A DNA stretch of 59,569 bases, taken from NCBI RefSeq assembly GCF_000003815.2, contig NC_049994.1, positions 3,259,627 to 3,319,195 of the forward strand, written 5' to 3'. Source of the stretch: Branchiostoma floridae. Its lineage: Eukaryota; Chordata; Leptocardii; Amphioxiformes; Branchiostomatidae. The position numbers and the translations under genes are program-made. Under the pieces are notes generated by a model. It ran no database searches. It worked only from the letters and a program-made list of their open reading frames with translations, and had not been told where the DNA came from. This document shows, piece after piece, positions 55,995-59,569 of this stretch. Within the stretch, counting starts at the first letter, position 1. Every line of letters starts with the position of its first letter.

Positions 55995-56019
55995 ACTAAC
56001 TCTTATCCCACTAATTGTA
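55995..56019. repeat. Direct repeat flanking the LINE fragment, left
   Basis: ACTAACTCTTATCCCACTAA followed by TTGTA is repeated at 56876-56899 with one C fewer. It abuts the first base of the LINE ORF fragment. Confidence 0.88.
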
Positions 56020-56023
56020 GTGC

Positions 56024-56542
56024 TTGTTAAAAATATTTGATTCCTGTATAAAGCCGATTCTCCTATATGGGTGTGAAATTTGGGGCACAGAGTCTATTAA
56101 TGACAACTCCCCAATTGAAATTTCCCATCACCGTTTTTGTAAGAATATACTTGGAGTTCCTAGAAAATGTAGTAATTTAGCATCCAGAGCGGAGCTTGGC
56201 AGATTTCCTTTAGACTTAGATATATCTGTGCGTGTTATTCGTTACTGGCTACGATTATTACAAATGGATCCTCATAGACATTTATTACAAGCTGATGCCC
56301 TTTTGTATCAACATAATTCTATTTCTAATAGTCGCAGAAGAACCTTGTTACAACGAGTGAAAGAAATTTTAGATGGTAGTGGCCACTCCTACCTTTTCTA
56401 TTCATGTAACTCACTTAGTGATATCAGATCTATATGTACAATGATAAGATCTAGAATCTCTGATATGTTTATCCAAACCTCTCGTCATAACTTGAGTATA
56501 GATACTGGTAAGCTAAGATTTTATAAGACCTGAAAACAGCAC
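56024..56542 (+). pseudogene. LINE reverse transcriptase C-terminal (post-RT) region
   Basis: The frame begins LLKIFDSCIKPILLYGCEIWG. It contains HHRFCKNILGVPRKCSNLAS and RAELGRFPLDLDISVRVIRY, the thumb and post-RT region of Jockey-group (CR1/L2-like) LINEs, where KPxLLYGxEIWG and ELGRxPL are characteristic. A stop codon falls just before the N gap (56530-56532), so it is broken. The clade within the group is not certain. Confidence 0.82.
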
Positions 56543-56703
56543 NNNNNNNNNNNNNNNNNNNNNNNNNNNNNNNNNNNNNNNNNNNNNNNNNNNNNNNNNN
56601 NNNNNNNNNNNNNNNNNNNNNNNNNNNNNNNNNNNNNNNNNNNNNNNNNNNNNNNNNNNNNNNNNNNNNNNNNNNNNNNNNNNNNNNNNNNNNNNNNNNN
56701 NNN
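56543..56703. other. Assembly gap (161 N)
   Basis: 161 N within the LINE fragment. The length fits the missing coding segment expected between the two flanking pieces. Confidence 0.98.
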
Positions 56704-56880
56704 GACGAAACACATTTCATGTCAAACTGCCCTCTCTATAACCAAGAAAGAAAAGAGCTGTTCAAAGAGGCCATCAAATTCCATCCAAACTTTCTCACAT
56801 TCAATGATAAAAAGAAAACAGTCCTCCTTTTAACATCACAAAACCCACACATAATAGAAAAGGTGGGATCTTTGAACTAA
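56704..56880 (+). pseudogene. LINE ORF C-terminal end
   Basis: Open from the gap: DETHFMSNCPLYNQERKELF, then KEAIKFHPNFLTFNDKKKTV, ending IIEKVGSLN and TAA. ExHFLxxCPLYxxxR is the C-terminal zinc-ribbon-like end of Jockey-group LINE ORF2. The last codons and the stop lie within the right direct repeat, so the original C-terminus is probably missing. Confidence 0.8.
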
Positions 56881-56899
56881 CTCTTATCCACTAATTGTA
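56876..56899. repeat. Direct repeat flanking the LINE fragment, right
   Basis: ACTAACTCTTATCCACTAAT followed by TGTA; see 55995-56019. Confidence 0.88.
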
Positions 56900-57689
56900 A
56901 CAAGAGGAGAATACATGTCCGCGCATATTAACCTATATTGTTTTGTAAACAGATTTCATGATTTATTATAAATGTCTATTTTATGATTTATATTTGTGAG
57001 AAATTCAGCGTGACTGTACTTTGTGCTAAACAAATCACAAGCTTATTATAATGCCAACTCAAAGAACGGTTTACTAACTTTGACGGTAGCTTTTGGTCCA
57101 TGTGATTCCTCTGGACACAGAAGAAAGAAGAGTTGGCCAAATTACAAGCCTTTAATGTTCTATCCCTAATGGCTATGGTAGCCGGCAGGGCTAATCAGGG
57201 ACTTTTCATTCGTCTTGATAGCATCGGATTCGAAGGGTAATCTTTTTCTAATCAAAAGTAATGGAAAACCGATACGTATTGCCTCGTTTAGCAGGTGTGT
57301 CACCTATAGAACCCCTTTAATAGATGGGTGGATAGTATCGACTTTCTAACTTCAAAAGACTGTTCGAACTCGAATAAAGAAGAAAGTTAAAGAAAGCGAT
57401 TCTCATAGTTTTTATGCCTGCAAGTGCAAAAAAGTCGTCGAGTCAGAAGAGAAACACATATAGAATATATTGTTAGCGGTACTCTATTAGTAACTCATGT
57501 ATTCGTTGCAACTGCATGGTGCCAATATCTGTTGTACTTTGAATGCCTAGTCGCAAACAACTTGTCGAACTCCGTACCAAATATTTCAATAATAAAAAAA
57601 AAACTTTTATGATAATCATAATTACCATAGGTACCTCGCCAAAAAGTCTTAATTGTTTGTGGTCTGTTGGCGACTTCTCAAGACTGAAT
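56900..57689. other. Intergenic, nothing recognised
   Basis: No gene-like frame. Confidence 0.4.
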
Positions 57690-58420
57690 ATTGTTTTACA
57701 ATATGATCATCGACAGTACAAAACGTCTTCATCCGCTGTGTTGTGCATAAACCACCCAGTCATATCCCACCTAATATTATAGCTTTCGAAAACTAAATGC
57801 ATATGGAGAGATTATATATATTAGTTATGCTAGACAAATTATTAGGACTGTATAGGATATTGGATCGTTGACATTACAAAAGTTTGTCGGCTGTGTTGCG
57901 TATGAACCACCCAACCATATTCCACTAAATATAATAGCTTTCTAAAACTAACGGAGAGATAATATACATTAGTCCTGCTAGAAAAATTGTTAGGACTGAA
58001 ACTCTTCTTAGGATATGATACTCGAAATTACAAAAACATCTTTGTCAACTGTGGTGCGTATAAACCATCAATCCATATTCCACTAAATATTATAGCTCAC
58101 TAGAACCAAATTCATAGAAAAGAGCATATTCATCAGTCGTGCTAGACGTATTGTCGGGACTAAATCCATTCTTAGGATATGATCCTCGACTTTACAAAAC
58201 GTCTTCGTCAGTCGTTTTGCGTATAAACCACCAAGCCGTATTCCACTAAATATTATAGTTATCTAAAACCAAATACATACTATCATCGTAAAGAAATATT
58301 ATATAGTAGTTCTAGTAGACGAATCGTCAGGACTAAAGCAAGTCTTATGAGATTATCCTCGTCATTACAAAACGTCTTCGTCAGCTGTGTTACGTATGAA
58401 CCACCCAACCATATTCCCCC
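57690..58420 (+). repeat. Tandem array, five units of 154-183 bp
   Basis: The anchor ACAAAACGTCTTCGTC (with variants) is at 57718, 57876, 58030, 58194 and 58377, giving spacings of 158, 154, 164 and 183. Units share CATATTCCACTAAATATTAT and CGTATAAACCACC. Units are diverged and noncoding. Confidence 0.88.
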
Positions 58421-58615
58421 GGTACAGACCCTACTGCAGTAATGGCTTGGGGGAACCATTATCGGTTGGGATACAAACGACTTGACACCAAGGCAAGAGC
58501 TAAACTTCTTACAGTCATCAATTGTGCGGGAACAGTTTGGGTCCTAATGCCTCCATTAACTCTTACTGTTGTAACCCTGAAGACTAAAAGAATGACTTTA
58601 GGTAACCCTCCCATA

Positions 58616-58856
58616 AGGTGGTATCTCACTACACTTGGGGCAACGGTGCGGCACTGCGTGGTTCGTGAACTGCGGCACTGTTGTGTTATTTTTGCCTTTT
58701 TTGTAATTCAAATATTGCGTAATACGTTAGAGTGTGAATTAGAAACAACAAAATACAGTTAACGTAGGAAAACCCGTTTACCTCTCCAATCTTTTATGTA
58801 ATATTTCGAACCCCGCAGTGTCGCACCGGTGCGGCAAGTGCAGCGAGATACAACAT
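58616..58856. mobile_element. PIF/Harbinger-like MITE
   Basis: Left end AGGTGGTATCTCACTACACT and right end AGTGCAGCGAGATACAACAT, with inner GGTGCGGCACTGCGTGGTTC and GAACCCCGCAGTGTCGCACC. Length is 241 bp. The flanking trinucleotides (ATA and ATT) have decayed from TTA. Confidence 0.8.
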
Positions 58857-58945
58857 ATTCCATGCTCAAATAGAAGCGCTATAGTTTTCGAAAACTTTTA
58901 GCGGTGGTGTGTCGTTCATTGCTTTGTTAATATCTGTCATAATTA

Positions 58946-58980
58946 TATTTCAGCCATACCATATATGGTATGGTGAAATA
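58946..58980. repeat. Near-perfect palindrome
   Basis: CCATACCATATATGGTATGG (58954-58973) is a perfect 20-bp palindrome. It is extended by TATTTCA and TGAAATA on its outer sides with one bulged G. Confidence 0.88.
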
Positions 58981-58996
58981 TATTGTATTCGTAATG

Positions 58997-59025
58997 TTTC
59001 TTTCTTTCTTTCTTTCTTTCTTTCT
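58997..59025 (+). repeat. (TTTC)n microsatellite
   Basis: About seven TTTC units next to the palindrome. Confidence 0.95.
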
Positions 59026-59060
59026 CCTGTCAAATCTTCAAATCGAATCATCTCCGTCGT

Positions 59061-59340
59061 TCCGGGACCGAATGACCTGAAATTTGGCACAAGAGTAGAG
59101 TGGGTCAATACCGAGGTGCTTTTTTCTCATTTTTTTCATATCTGCCTCTAAAATGATTTTATTGAAGTTTAAAGGTCACGTTTTGACCACAACGATATAT
59201 TTTGGCCCCCTGTACCATTGAATTACAATGGAATGACCTTAAATTTGGTGTAGATAGGCATTAGATAGTTGGTAAAATGATCCAAGTAAAATTTTTGGCA
59301 TGAACCAATTTCAAATTATTAATTTCTGCACTTTTCTGAG
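59061..59340 (+). repeat. Internally repeated sequence with 'GAATGACCT(G/T)AAATTTGG'
   Basis: GAATGACCTGAAATTTGGCAC (59071) recurs as GAATGACCTTAAATTTGGTG (59232), about 160 bp on, each followed by a similar GGTxxxTAC/TTAG stretch. I recall this type of sequence as repetitive in amphioxus contigs. Class unknown. Confidence 0.5.
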
Positions 59341-59400
59341 GGGAAACTGGTTTTCTTTCGGCCTTCTCCCGTGAACTCCCGTGACCCCAGAGCCCACAGG

Positions 59401-59569
59401 TGCCAGGTGCCAGCGGTCTGGGGAGAGCGAGAGTTAATTACTTTATGGACGCCAGCCAATCAGCGACGAGAAAGGCGAATGCTAGTTGATATTCATAAGC
59501 GGGGCCTTGCAATCCCGTATATACACAAACAGATGCATATTACAGCCTTACAGTGGCCATATGTTACCC
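59401..59569 (+). promoter_or_regulatory. Possible promoter-like segment at the window edge
   Basis: A GC-richer segment with CAGCCAATCAGCG (CCAAT box) at about 59453 and CCCGTATATAC (TATA-like) about 60 bp downstream. The spacing is plausible for a polymerase II promoter facing right, but the transcript would lie outside the window. It could also be a repeat. Confidence 0.3.

Larger units (their letters stand above)
56020..56875 (+). mobile_element. Internal LINE ORF fragment between direct repeats
   Basis: An 856-bp block (161 of it N) consisting almost entirely of non-LTR retrotransposon coding sequence. It is bounded by a 24-25-bp direct repeat and has no 3' UTR or tail: the LINE homology runs into the right-hand repeat. 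This is unusual for target-primed insertion and may reflect 3' truncation or repair-mediated insertion. Confidence 0.75.

Noticed and set aside
1-59569. CRISPR arrays, phage, bacterial defence systems or operons
   Set aside because: The sequence is eukaryotic; none of the tandem arrays has the short identical repeat and unique spacer structure, and there are no cas-like or prokaryotic gene clusters.

Overview
The window looks like AT-rich euchromatin from a draft invertebrate genome. It has large intergenic spaces, four runs of N, dense MITEs, LINE fragments and short tandem arrays, and no operons or bacterial gene packing. The MITE, LINE-tail and Penelope-tail families resemble those I remember from amphioxus (Branchiostoma). 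That attribution comes from recall, not a search, and should be treated as likely rather than shown.

Only one host gene is clear: an intronless-looking 560-codon reading frame at 42635-44317 (+). It encodes a secreted or membrane-anchored protein with a hydrophobic N-terminus, many N-glycosylation sequons, an acidic middle and a basic eight-cysteine C-terminal domain that I do not recognise. A small basic protein (10030-10320, -) is probably transposon-associated. An exon-like frame at 44912-45091 (-) and weaker ones at 18579-18686 and 38628-38804 are unassigned.

Layout: 0-9 kb holds two copies of a TA-flanked inverted-repeat element, and an L1/Tx1-type LINE (2770-5401, -) nested inside a PIF/Harbinger-like MITE with a 16-bp target duplication. 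It also holds a 'GGTACC' dispersed repeat, and an element with ACAGTCAAACCTGT inverted ends beside TA/CT microsatellites. 9-24 kb has the basic-protein frame surrounded by GGTAACGNAGGTAACC motifs, further MITEs, and a 155-bp tandem array at 20.2-21.0 kb. 25-31 kb has a hexamer satellite, a tRNA-like SINE, TACTGTAAAA elements and a retroelement tail. 34-38 kb has three copies of a TTAA-flanked (piggyBac-like) nonautonomous element and a 137-bp array. 39-42 kb has 184-bp and 165-bp arrays and Penelope-like tails.

42-50 kb carries the main gene, a 0.57-kb foldback element and several hammerhead-ribozyme-like motifs. 51-59 kb has a long inverted-repeat element, a CR1/L2-like 3' tail, a MITE with perfect 50-bp ends, 166-bp and ~160-bp arrays, and a LINE ORF fragment flanked by a 24-bp direct repeat.

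The most interesting signals are (i) hammerhead-like cores in Penelope-type tails, two of them in opposed arms of the foldback, (ii) the paired GGTAAC motif cluster around the basic-protein gene, (iii) the unrecognised secreted protein, and (iv) several unrelated short arrays with near nucleosome-length periods.
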